Positions 57,649-64,000 of a stretch of DNA of 64,000 bases are shown here, in pieces. The stretch comes from Acidobacteria bacterium SCN 69-37. Its GTDB lineage: Bacteria > Acidobacteriota > Vicinamibacteria > Vicinamibacterales > SCN-69-37. The first letter of the stretch is position 1; every line of letters begins with the position of its first letter. A model generated the notes under the pieces. The model was not told the origin of the DNA and did no database searches. It saw only the letters and a program-made list of their open reading frames with translations. The position numbers and the translations under genes were made by a program. The DNA is taken from positions 124,001-188,000 of the forward strand of contig MEDJ01000023.1 in NCBI GenBank assembly GCA_001724025.1. The letters run 5' to 3'.

Positions 57649-59634
57649 ATGCTCCGCGCGATCATCGACGCCCGGGCCTTGCTGGCGACGCTGGCCGCAG
57701 CCGCCGTCGGCGTGTACGGCCTGCAGGCGTTCCCTATTCAGCGGGACAACCCGTTCCTCGTCATCATCGAAGCGAGGCGTCCGGAGATCGCACACGGACT
57801 CGCGTACACCTACGGCCTCCTGTGGTTCTCCACGCCGTTCTGGCTGGCGTCCATCGTGATGTCCCTGGCCGCGATCGTAGCGTCCGGACTCAAGCCCTCC
57901 TGGGCCTACCGTCCCCTGCCGCGGTATCCGGAGCCCGAACAACGGGCCGAACTCTCGCTGGTCCTGGGCGAGACGCACTTCCCGGACCGAGGGGGGCGAG
58001 CGCCAGAACCCCGCTGGCTCCAGATTCCTGAACGCGGGCTCTACACGGGCATCATGGTCCTTGGCGCCGTGGGAACGGGGAAGACGTCCGCATGCATGTA
58101 CCCGTACGTGGACCAGCTCCTGCGCTGGCGGGCAGACGATGCCGACCGCAAGCTGGGTGCGCTGGTGATGGAGGTCAAGGGTGACTTCTGCCATCAGGTG
58201 CGAGACATCCTTCGCCGCACAGGTCGCGCCGACGACTACATCGAGGTGGGCCTCGATACGAACGTCAGCTACAACCCGCTGCACAACGACCTGGATCCGT
58301 ACGCCGTGGCCTACGCCATCGCGACGCTGCTGAACAACCTGTTCGGGAAGTCGAAGGAACCCTTCTGGCAGCAGGCGTACACGGACGTGCTCAAGTTCGT
58401 GATCCTGCTCCGGCGAATCACCGAGGGCTACACCACCTTCGCGGACGTCTACCAGTACATCCTCGATGACAGCCGCATCGCGCACGACATCAAGCGCCTC
58501 AAGGACTCACTCGACGATCCGCAGGATGTCATCCGGATCCGAACCGAGGAGTACGCGCTGCTCGACGTGCATCGGTGGAGCCAGTGGTTTCCCGTCGACG
58601 ACGGCTTCATGGCGCACCCCTACAACGCCGAACTCGACGGATACCTGAACAAGAAAGGGGTGTCCCAGGGCGTGTCGAAGCCCAACGGCGCAGGATGGGC
58701 CGAGCGCAAGCACCAGATCGAGGCCCTCGATCGCTGGTACTCCCAGGGCTGGAGCCGACTCGACGCGAGACTGCGGTCGAACATCACCGAGGGCATCGTG
58801 GTGTTCCTGTCGTTGTTCGACGACAACCCCTCGGTTCACCGCGCGTTCTGTCCCCCGCGGCGGTCCTACATGGACATGCGTCTGCCGGGCGACCTCGAAC
58901 CGCTCCAGCCGCTCGATACGCTGCTCGACACGGGGAAGGTGCTGGCGCTGAACTTCCCGGTCGCCATGAACCCTGGCCTGGCGCGAATCATCGGCGTCAT
59001 GCTGAAGCTCGACTTCCAGCGCGCAGTGCTTCGCCGCATCCCGAAGTTGAGCGCCGATAGCTCGCGAGTCTGGCGCGACCTGCTGTTCGTGTGTGATGAG
59101 TACCACGCCTTCGCTACGGTGGGTGAAACGGACCCGACTGGTGACGAGCGCACCTTCGCGCTGTCACGTCAGGCGCGATTGATTCCGATCGTGGCCACGC
59201 AGAGCATCAGTTCCCTGCGGTCGGTGCTCCCGGGAGACGAGAGCTGGCGCACGCTCCTTCAGTGCTTCCGAAACAAGGTGTTCCTCGCGACCAGTGACGA
59301 GTTCACCGCTCGCAACGCCGCAGACCTGTGCGGCCGGAAGGACCGGATCAAGGCGCGCTACTCCATCGCGGAGTCTGGCAGCGATACGCACGTGTCGTTC
59401 CTGACGGGACGCACCGCGGCCGCACGTCAGGCAATCACCGCGACCAAGAGCTACGGGCCGGTGCACGAGCACATTTTTGCGCCGCGCGTGTTCACTGAGT
59501 TGCAGAACGCCCAGGCCATCGTTCTGCCTTACGACGGTGTCAACCCTCTGCCGCCGCAGTACTGCTACCTGAAGCCGCACTACCTCGACGTGCAGACAAG
59601 CTACTTCGACCACGTCGCGTCGGGGGCACTATGA
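57649..59634 (+). CDS. virD4: VirD4/TraG-type coupling protein
   Basis: 661 residues from ATG at 57649 (GTAGGAG ahead); the track ORF opens 104 codons earlier out of context. Two N-terminal membrane helices (LLATLAAAAVGVYGLQAF and LLWFSTPFWLASIVMSLAAIVAS), then Walker A LGAVGTGKTSACMYPY near residue 138 and Walker B LLFVCDEYHAF near 482, followed by ATQSISSL. It recruits the relaxase-DNA complex to the secretion channel. Stop overlaps virB11 start (ATGA). Confidence 0.93.
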   Translation: MLRAIIDARALLATLAAAAVGVYGLQAFPIQRDNPFLVIIEARRPEIAHGLAYTYGLLWFSTPFWLASIVMSLAAIVASGLKPSWAYRPLPRYPEPEQRAELSLVLGETHFPDRGGRAPEPRWLQIPERGLYTGIMVLGAVGTGKTSACMYPYVDQLLRWRADDADRKLGALVMEVKGDFCHQVRDILRRTGRADDYIEVGLDTNVSYNPLHNDLDPYAVAYAIATLLNNLFGKSKEPFWQQAYTDVLKFVILLRRITEGYTTFADVYQYILDDSRIAHDIKRLKDSLDDPQDVIRIRTEEYALLDVHRWSQWFPVDDGFMAHPYNAELDGYLNKKGVSQGVSKPNGAGWAERKHQIEALDRWYSQGWSRLDARLRSNITEGIVVFLSLFDDNPSVHRAFCPPRRSYMDMRLPGDLEPLQPLDTLLDTGKVLALNFPVAMNPGLARIIGVMLKLDFQRAVLRRIPKLSADSSRVWRDLLFVCDEYHAFATVGETDPTGDERTFALSRQARLIPIVATQSISSLRSVLPGDESWRTLLQCFRNKVFLATSDEFTARNAADLCGRKDRIKARYSIAESGSDTHVSFLTGRTAAARQAITATKSYGPVHEHIFAPRVFTELQNAQAIVLPYDGVNPLPPQYCYLKPHYLDVQTSYFDHVASGAL

Positions 59635-60635
59635 GCAGTCTGGAGCGCATCCTGCCGTTCTTGCGGCCCATCGAGGATCTCCTGCAGGACCCGACCGTGA
59701 CCGAAGTCATGGTGAACTGTGGCGGACGCAAGGTGTTCGTGGAACGGCACGGAGCCATCGAGCCGGTGCCGGAGCGGACCCTCGAGGTGCGGAATCTCAC
59801 CGTTGCGATCAAGAACATCGCCCGGGCCTGTGGCGACGAGATCTCGGAGGCACAGCCTGCGCTTGACGCCAGACTGGAGGACGGATCGCGTGTGGCCGCG
59901 ATGTTTCCTCCGTGCTCGGTCGACGGCCCGACGCTCACCGTCCGAAAGTTCACCCACCGCTACACGCTGCAGGAACTGGTCGAGTGCGGCACGCTGTCGG
60001 TGCCACTGGCGACCCATCTGACAGATGCCGTACGGCGCCGCAGAAACGTCCTGATTTCAGGAGGCACCGGTACGGGCAAGACGACGCTCCTGAACGCGCT
60101 GGCAGCGACGATTCCCCTGGACGACCGAATCGTCCTAATCGAGGAGACCTCCGAGATTGTCATCGACAAGCCGAACCTCGTCCGGTTCGAGGCCCGCCGA
60201 GCGCAGGCGCCCATCGGTCATGAGGCTCCGCTTCCGCCCGTCACGATCGCGGATCTCCTCAGAGCCACGCTACGGCACCGGCCGGACCGAATCCTGGTGG
60301 GAGAAGTGAGGGGCGCCGAAGCGTTCGATCTCTTGCAGGCTCTGAATACCGGCCATCAGGGCGCGCTGAGCACCATTCACGCAAACTCGGCCGAGCAGGC
60401 GCTGGCTCGCCTGGCGCATTGCGTGCTCACCGCAAACACCGGGCTGCCGCACCGCGGCACGCGCGAGGCCATCGCCCTGGCGATCCATCTCGTCGTGCAC
60501 ATCGAGCGCGTGGCTCGGACACGCCAGGTCACCGGCGTAGTAGCGGTTTCTGGATACGACGCGGCCACGGATCGCATTCGTCTCGAACCTGTCAATATCG
60601 TGGATGCCCCCGCCCAGGAAGGAGCATTCGCATGA
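59631..60635 (+). CDS. virB11: VirB11/TrbB secretion ATPase
   Basis: 334 residues. Walker A ISGGTGTGKTTLLNAL near 143, Asp box IVLIEETSEIVI, Walker B RPDRILVGEVRGAEAFDLL, and the His box HQGALSTIHANSAEQAL are all present. The hexameric traffic ATPase powers pilus assembly and substrate transfer at the inner face of the membrane. It overlaps virD4 upstream and the lipoprotein gene downstream, each by four bases, at a late place in the operon as in some Trb-type ICEs. Confidence 0.95.
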   Translation: MSSLERILPFLRPIEDLLQDPTVTEVMVNCGGRKVFVERHGAIEPVPERTLEVRNLTVAIKNIARACGDEISEAQPALDARLEDGSRVAAMFPPCSVDGPTLTVRKFTHRYTLQELVECGTLSVPLATHLTDAVRRRRNVLISGGTGTGKTTLLNALAATIPLDDRIVLIEETSEIVIDKPNLVRFEARRAQAPIGHEAPLPPVTIADLLRATLRHRPDRILVGEVRGAEAFDLLQALNTGHQGALSTIHANSAEQALARLAHCVLTANTGLPHRGTREAIALAIHLVVHIERVARTRQVTGVVAVSGYDAATDRIRLEPVNIVDAPAQEGAFA

Positions 60636-61114
60636 GGACGGTACCGACGTGGGCACGGCCTGTGCCCCTGCTCGTCGTCTTGTGGGGCTGCGGCGGATCA
60701 TCCCCGAGCCCGACGTCACCGACGCCGCCGACCTCGTTCCTGGCCGGCACGTGGACCGGCACGGTCACGATTCAGGTCAACCCTGGCGACCCCGCGCCGC
60801 CGCCACCGAGCAGCGGCCCGATGCAGTGGACGTTCGAGGTGGTGCCCCAGACCAACCTCCAGTCCTTCCGGACGACCGTGCGCTCCGACCACCCGTGGTT
60901 GACCGTGACAACGACGGCAACCACGGCCTTGACGCCGGGCAGTACGCCGCCCGCACAGATCAGCACGCAAGGGGAGTTCACGTCGCCCAGGGGCTGCCGC
61001 GGCACCTTCGGCAGTGTTGGGACAGCGCAGGTAACCCGCATTGAGGCGGACTTCACCGGAACGGACTGCCAGCAAGCGACCTTCGTGGGCCAGCTCGTAT
61101 TGACCAAGAACTGA
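60632..61114 (+). CDS. Lipoprotein of the transfer operon
   Basis: 160 residues from ATG at 60632 (ATGA overlap with virB11). The N-terminus has a lipoprotein signal (LLVVLWGCGG), followed by a Pro/Ser/Thr linker and a beta-rich domain (FLAGTWTGTVTIQVNPG, then MQWTFEVVP and FTSPRGCRGTFGSVG) with paired Cys residues. It is larger than VirB7 and not recognisably homologous, but is the only clear lipoprotein in the operon and could fill its place; this is inference. Confidence 0.8.
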   Translation: MRTVPTWARPVPLLVVLWGCGGSSPSPTSPTPPTSFLAGTWTGTVTIQVNPGDPAPPPPSSGPMQWTFEVVPQTNLQSFRTTVRSDHPWLTVTTTATTALTPGSTPPAQISTQGEFTSPRGCRGTFGSVGTAQVTRIEADFTGTDCQQATFVGQLVLTKN

Positions 61115-61126
61115 GGGAGGATCCCG

Positions 61127-62056
61127 ATGGCGATCGATCTCGAGGCGCCGCTCCGGTTCCTGCACACGGCGTTCCGGTCAGACGACTGGATCGCAATCCT
61201 CTTGAAGTCGCACGACACCGGCGGCAGCGCCCAGCGTGTTGGGCCGATGTCGCTGATCGCCAGCCCGAGGTTTCAGGCGTGGCTCAGAGCCGAGAACGCG
61301 AGGCGATTCAGCGTGTTTGTCAGCGTGAACGCCATCCGGCCGCAGCGGAAGGCCAGAACACGCGACGCGATCGGGGACATCCGCCACGTCTTCCTCGATG
61401 CCGATCGCGATGGCCCGTTGCTGCTGGCGACTATCCAGGCGCGCCGCGACCTTCCGCCACCGTCATTCGTGATCCATTCGTCACCGAACCGTCTGCACGT
61501 CCTGTGGCGCGTGGCCGGATTCACGAAGGAAGAGGTCGAGGCACTTCAGAAGCGGCTGGCCGCCGAACTCGGCACCGACAAGACGGCGACCTCCTGCGCT
61601 CAGGTCACCCGAATGCCAGGATTCTTCAACCACAAGTACCGGCCTGGGCCGATGGTCGGCGTGGGGTACGCGCCCGGCCGGAGCGTGTTCAGCCCGCGGG
61701 ACTTCCCGTTGCAGCAGACGGCGAGCGCGCTTCCGCCGCCCGACTCGACGAATCATCGATCGAGCCATTCGTCCGACGTTTTGGACCGGGCACGAAGGTA
61801 CATCGCGACGATCCCTCCTGCCGTCGCGGGCAATCACGGTGACACGGCGACCTTCCGCGTCTGCTGCCGGCTCGTGCGAGGATTCGCCCTTGGTGATGAC
61901 GAAGCGCTGGATGTGTTGGCCAGCTGGAACAGCGCCTGTCTGCCGCCGTGGTCCGAGGAGGAACTCCGGGCGAAGCTCGCCGGGGCTCGCCGATACGGTC
62001 GGGAGCCTCTGGGTGGCCTGCTTGGTGGACCGGCGCCTCACCCCTCAGCGGGCTGA
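61127..62056 (+). CDS. RepB-family archaeo-eukaryotic-type DNA primase
   Basis: 309 residues behind GGGAGGAT. The first 190 residues have the AEP/RepB primase pattern: FVSVNAIRPQRKARTRDAIGDIRHVFLDADRDG, with two metal Asp in LDAD, then FVIHSSPNRLHVLWRV and CAQVTRMPGFFNHKY. The C-terminus is a helical primase-C-terminal-like region (WSEEELRAKLAGARRYG). Such primases start replication of plasmids and of excised ICEs. Last gene of the transfer run. Confidence 0.85.
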   Translation: MAIDLEAPLRFLHTAFRSDDWIAILLKSHDTGGSAQRVGPMSLIASPRFQAWLRAENARRFSVFVSVNAIRPQRKARTRDAIGDIRHVFLDADRDGPLLLATIQARRDLPPPSFVIHSSPNRLHVLWRVAGFTKEEVEALQKRLAAELGTDKTATSCAQVTRMPGFFNHKYRPGPMVGVGYAPGRSVFSPRDFPLQQTASALPPPDSTNHRSSHSSDVLDRARRYIATIPPAVAGNHGDTATFRVCCRLVRGFALGDDEALDVLASWNSACLPPWSEEELRAKLAGARRYGREPLGGLLGGPAPHPSAG

Positions 62057-62128
62057 AGTCTTCTCAAAGTCCTCATACCCACGTCCGGTCTGTCTCTCCG
62101 TTGCAGCAGCTCCGTGACGTGCTACGGG

Positions 62129-62362
62129 TCAGAGTGGAAGCAAAGGCTTGAGAGCGCCGCCGCTACAGCAGTGTTCATCCTGCATAGGTGGGCATTTCGT
62201 ATCGCCGTAGGAACAAAACACACAGCACGAGCCGGGTTTTGGCCTTAGAAGCGTGCGGCAGCCTTGACACTCATAGAAGGCCACGCAGGCGTTGGCAGGC
62301 ATCTGCTCGACCGTCACAAGGCTGCACAGCGGGCACGTCAGCGCGGATGTGAGCGTCGCCAT
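62129..62362 (-). CDS. GDCCVxC-type small Cys-rich metal-binding protein
   Basis: 77 residues with 12 Cys. The segment PKPGSCCVFCSYGDTKCPP is a close variant of the GDCCVFCSYG motif of the GDCCVxC (seleno)protein family; here the Asp is Ser and no in-frame TGA is used in the motif. Two more CxxC pairs precede it (CPLC and CQGC). Members are found next to mercury or heavy-metal resistance genes. It is 80 bases downstream of a P1B-type ATPase on the same strand, so cargo for metal handling is likely. Probably cytoplasmic zinc- or soft-metal-binding. Confidence 0.8.
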   Translation of the reverse strand: MATLTSALTCPLCSLVTVEQMPANACVAFYECQGCRTLLRPKPGSCCVFCSYGDTKCPPMQDEHCCSGGALKPLLPL

Positions 62363-62442
62363 TGGACCTTCATCGTACTGCGTTGCTGCCTACGGGCGGA
62401 GTCACTCTGCTCAGGACGCCCGAAACCGCGCCGCAGACACGC

Positions 62443-64000
62443 CTACTCGGCGTACGCCAGCAGGCGAAGCGAGTTGGCCACGACCACCATCGTGCTGCCC
62501 TCATGGAGCAAGACGGCCGTGCCGATGCCAGCCCACCCGAGCAGGGTGGCGGCGACCAGGAGCGCGATCACGGCCATCGAGATCGACAGATTCTGCCTGA
62601 TGATGCGCGCGGCCTGCCGCGACAGCCCCACCGCGAACGGCAACGTACGGAGATCGTCACCCATCAGCGCGACGTCGGCGGTTTCGAGGGCCACCCCGGT
62701 TCCCGCCCCACCCATGGCGATGCCCACGGTGGCTTGGGCCAGGGCGGGCGCGTCGTTCACGCCGTCCCCAATCATGGCAAGCGGCCCGTGCTTCTGCATC
62801 AGCGCCTGGATGGCGGACACCTTGTCCTCCGGCAGGAGATCGGCCTTGATCTCATCGACGCCCAGGGTCTTTCCGATGGCGTCGGCCACGCCCCTGTTGT
62901 CACCCGTCAACATGACCAACGGGCGCAGTCCGATCTCCCGCAGGCGCACCAGCACGTCGCGCGCCTCCAGACGTGGCTGGTCAGCCAGGCCGAGCACGCC
63001 AAGCCATTGCGAGCCGTGACGCACGATCATCACGCTGCGCCCGGCCTCCTGCTGTTCCTTGACCGCGACGTCGACGAGGACCGGTACTTCGATCTGGCGA
63101 TCCGTCCAGAGCTTCGCACTGCCAATCTCGACCGACTGCCCTTCGACATCGGCCCGAACACCCCGCGCGGTGATGCTGTCGAGCGGACCGGCCTCGGGCA
63201 ACGCCAGTTGTCGTGCCGCAGCCGCTCGAACGACCGCCTGTGCAAGTGGATGCTGCGATTGTCGTTCAACCGCGGCAGCGATGCGCAGCAGTGAATCGGC
63301 CGACTCGGCGTCGATGGTTGTGACGCCGGTCACCTCCGGCTGGCCCACCGTCAACGTGCCGGTCTTGTCGAAGGTCATCGTGCGTAGCGTGCCGAGGTTC
63401 TCCAGATGCACGCCACCCTTGATGAGCACGCCACGACGGGCGGCCTGCGCGATGCCCGCGAGTACCGCTGACGGCGTGCCGAGGGCCAGCGCACACGGCG
63501 AGGCTGCCACCAGCAAGGTCAGGGCTCGATACACCGCTGTCGACCACGTCGCCCATCCCACGAGCGGCGGCACGATCATGACCAATCCGGCCGAGACCAG
63601 GACGAGCGGCACGAAGACGCGCTCGAAGCGTTCGGTGAACTGCTGTGTCGGCGCTTTGCTGGTTTGCGCATCTTCGACCAGACGGATCACGCGGTCCAAG
63701 GTTCGGTCGCCCACGGCTCGTGTCGTGCGCACCTCCAGCGCCCCCTCGCCATTCACGGTCCCGGCGAACACGTCATCGCCGGCGGCCTTGTCCACTGGCA
63801 CCGACTCGCCGGTGACAGGGGCCTGATTGACCGCGGACTGGCCGCCCGCGACGATGCCGTCGACGGGAATGCGGTCACCCGGTCGGACGACCACCACCTC
63901 GTCGACCTTCACGGTCTCGACCGGGACCTCGACGTCCTGCCCATCGCGGCGCACGAGGGCGACTGGCGGCGCCATGTCTGCGAGCGCACGAATCGCGCCC
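62443..64000 (-). CDS. P1B-type heavy-metal ATPase, P1B-4-like (N-terminus outside window)
   Basis: The frame is open to base 64000, so the N-terminal domain and first helices are missing; the M at 63975 in the track is internal (preceding codons read GAIRALAD). Visible parts: actuator VTGESVPVD, transmembrane SPCALALGTPSAVLAG, phosphorylation DKTGTLTVGQPE, ATP-binding HPLAQAVVR, hinge GDGVNDAPALAQA, and final helix HEGSTMVVVANSLRLL. SPC instead of CPC, together with HEGST, marks the P1B-4 group (CoaT/CtpD), which exports Co, Fe or related divalent ions rather than Zn/Cd or Cu. It is the likely metal-resistance cargo of the element. Confidence 0.9.
   Translation of the reverse strand, partial: GAIRALADMAPPVALVRRDGQDVEVPVETVKVDEVVVVRPGDRIPVDGIVAGGQSAVNQAPVTGESVPVDKAAGDDVFAGTVNGEGALEVRTTRAVGDRTLDRVIRLVEDAQTSKAPTQQFTERFERVFVPLVLVSAGLVMIVPPLVGWATWSTAVYRALTLLVAASPCALALGTPSAVLAGIAQAARRGVLIKGGVHLENLGTLRTMTFDKTGTLTVGQPEVTGVTTIDAESADSLLRIAAAVERQSQHPLAQAVVRAAAARQLALPEAGPLDSITARGVRADVEGQSVEIGSAKLWTDRQIEVPVLVDVAVKEQQEAGRSVMIVRHGSQWLGVLGLADQPRLEARDVLVRLREIGLRPLVMLTGDNRGVADAIGKTLGVDEIKADLLPEDKVSAIQALMQKHGPLAMIGDGVNDAPALAQATVGIAMGGAGTGVALETADVALMGDDLRTLPFAVGLSRQAARIIRQNLSISMAVIALLVAATLLGWAGIGTAVLLHEGSTMVVVANSLRLLAYAE

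Larger units (their letters stand above)
22857..64000. mobile_element. Putative integrative conjugative element, left end at tRNA-Ser, right end outside window
   Basis: Immediately behind tRNA-Ser the content switches from housekeeping and surface genes to defence genes, sigma regulation, a nearly complete VirB/Trb type IV secretion operon, VirD4, a RepB-type primase and metal-resistance cargo. That assortment is typical of an ICE. Insertion at tRNA 3' ends is common for such elements. I could not find a second copy of the tRNA 3' end, an integrase or a relaxase in the window, so the right boundary and the integration enzyme must be outside it, or the element may be plasmid-derived. The left boundary at 22857 is inference. 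Confidence 0.6.

Noticed and set aside
44605-62056. Second copy of the tRNA-Ser 3' end as right attachment site
   Set aside because: I looked for TTCGAATCCCACC and CCTCTCCGCCA elsewhere in the window and found none; the right end must be outside it or absent.

Overview
The window is high-GC bacterial DNA. The left third carries an exosortase A/PEP-CTERM exopolysaccharide locus plus ordinary chromosomal genes. The right two thirds carry what looks like an integrative conjugative element (ICE) that starts directly behind a tRNA-Ser gene. GC richness, an XrtA-type exosortase with EpsI and a TPR lipoprotein, and the general gene style suggest an Acidobacteriota-like (possibly Vicinamibacteria) or deltaproteobacterial-grade organism. 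That placement is inference, because no marker gene in the window settles it.

Region 1 (1-17.6 kb, minus strand) reads, in transcription order: DUF218 protein, GT4 glycosyltransferase, asparagine-synthase-like amidotransferase, L-2-hydroxyglutarate-oxidase-like flavoprotein, exosortase, EpsI, TPR lipoprotein, PEP-CTERM protein with a strong terminator, a possible small membrane protein, a 2096-residue type I polyketide synthase (KS-AT-KR-DH-ACP-TE), and the start of an ABC-2 exporter permease. The first three genes are translationally coupled. The locus probably makes and exports a surface polysaccharide or secreted polyketide and sorts PEP-CTERM proteins. The PKS has KR before DH and a thioesterase with Cys in the nucleophile position.

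Region 2 (17.6-22.9 kb) holds a hypothetical protein, a secreted subtilisin-like protease, an outer-membrane-like protein, tadA, a Tat-exported PhoD-type phosphatase, a 3-copy ~61-bp tandem repeat and tRNA-Ser(CGA).

Region 3 (23.2-40.4 kb) is a defence module. A TrlF-like PHP+SMC-type ATPase (plus strand) faces a minus-strand series: SNF2 helicase with C-terminal DUF3883, AlbA/Schlafen-type ATP-binding regulator, DUF1156 adenine methylase, HEPN/DUF499 ATPase, ParB-like protein and D12-class adenine methylase. The helicase, methylase and ATPase match the gene set called Hma in computational defence catalogues (from memory). The AlbA, ParB-like, D12 and TrlF genes are additions.

Region 4 (40.7-46.0 kb) contains a TPR-CHAT caspase-like protease translationally coupled to a PDZ/S41 protease. 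It converges on an ECF sigma factor and its zinc-binding membrane anti-sigma factor. I think this is the most original arrangement in the window: a possible proteolysis-controlled sigma switch placed immediately upstream of the conjugation genes.

Region 5 (46.1-62.1 kb) is a nearly complete VirB/Trb type IV secretion operon (VirB2, B3, B4, B9, B10, two VirB5/TrbJ paralogues, B6, a 55-aa membrane protein, B8), then a winged-helix protein, an unknown protein, a 450-bp stretch full of inverted repeats (candidate oriT), a small DNA-binding-like protein, VirD4, VirB11, a lipoprotein and a RepB-type primase. No relaxase or integrase is recognisable in the window. Region 6 (62.1-64 kb) is metal cargo: a GDCCVxC-type small Cys-rich protein and a P1B-4-like metal ATPase that runs off the right edge.
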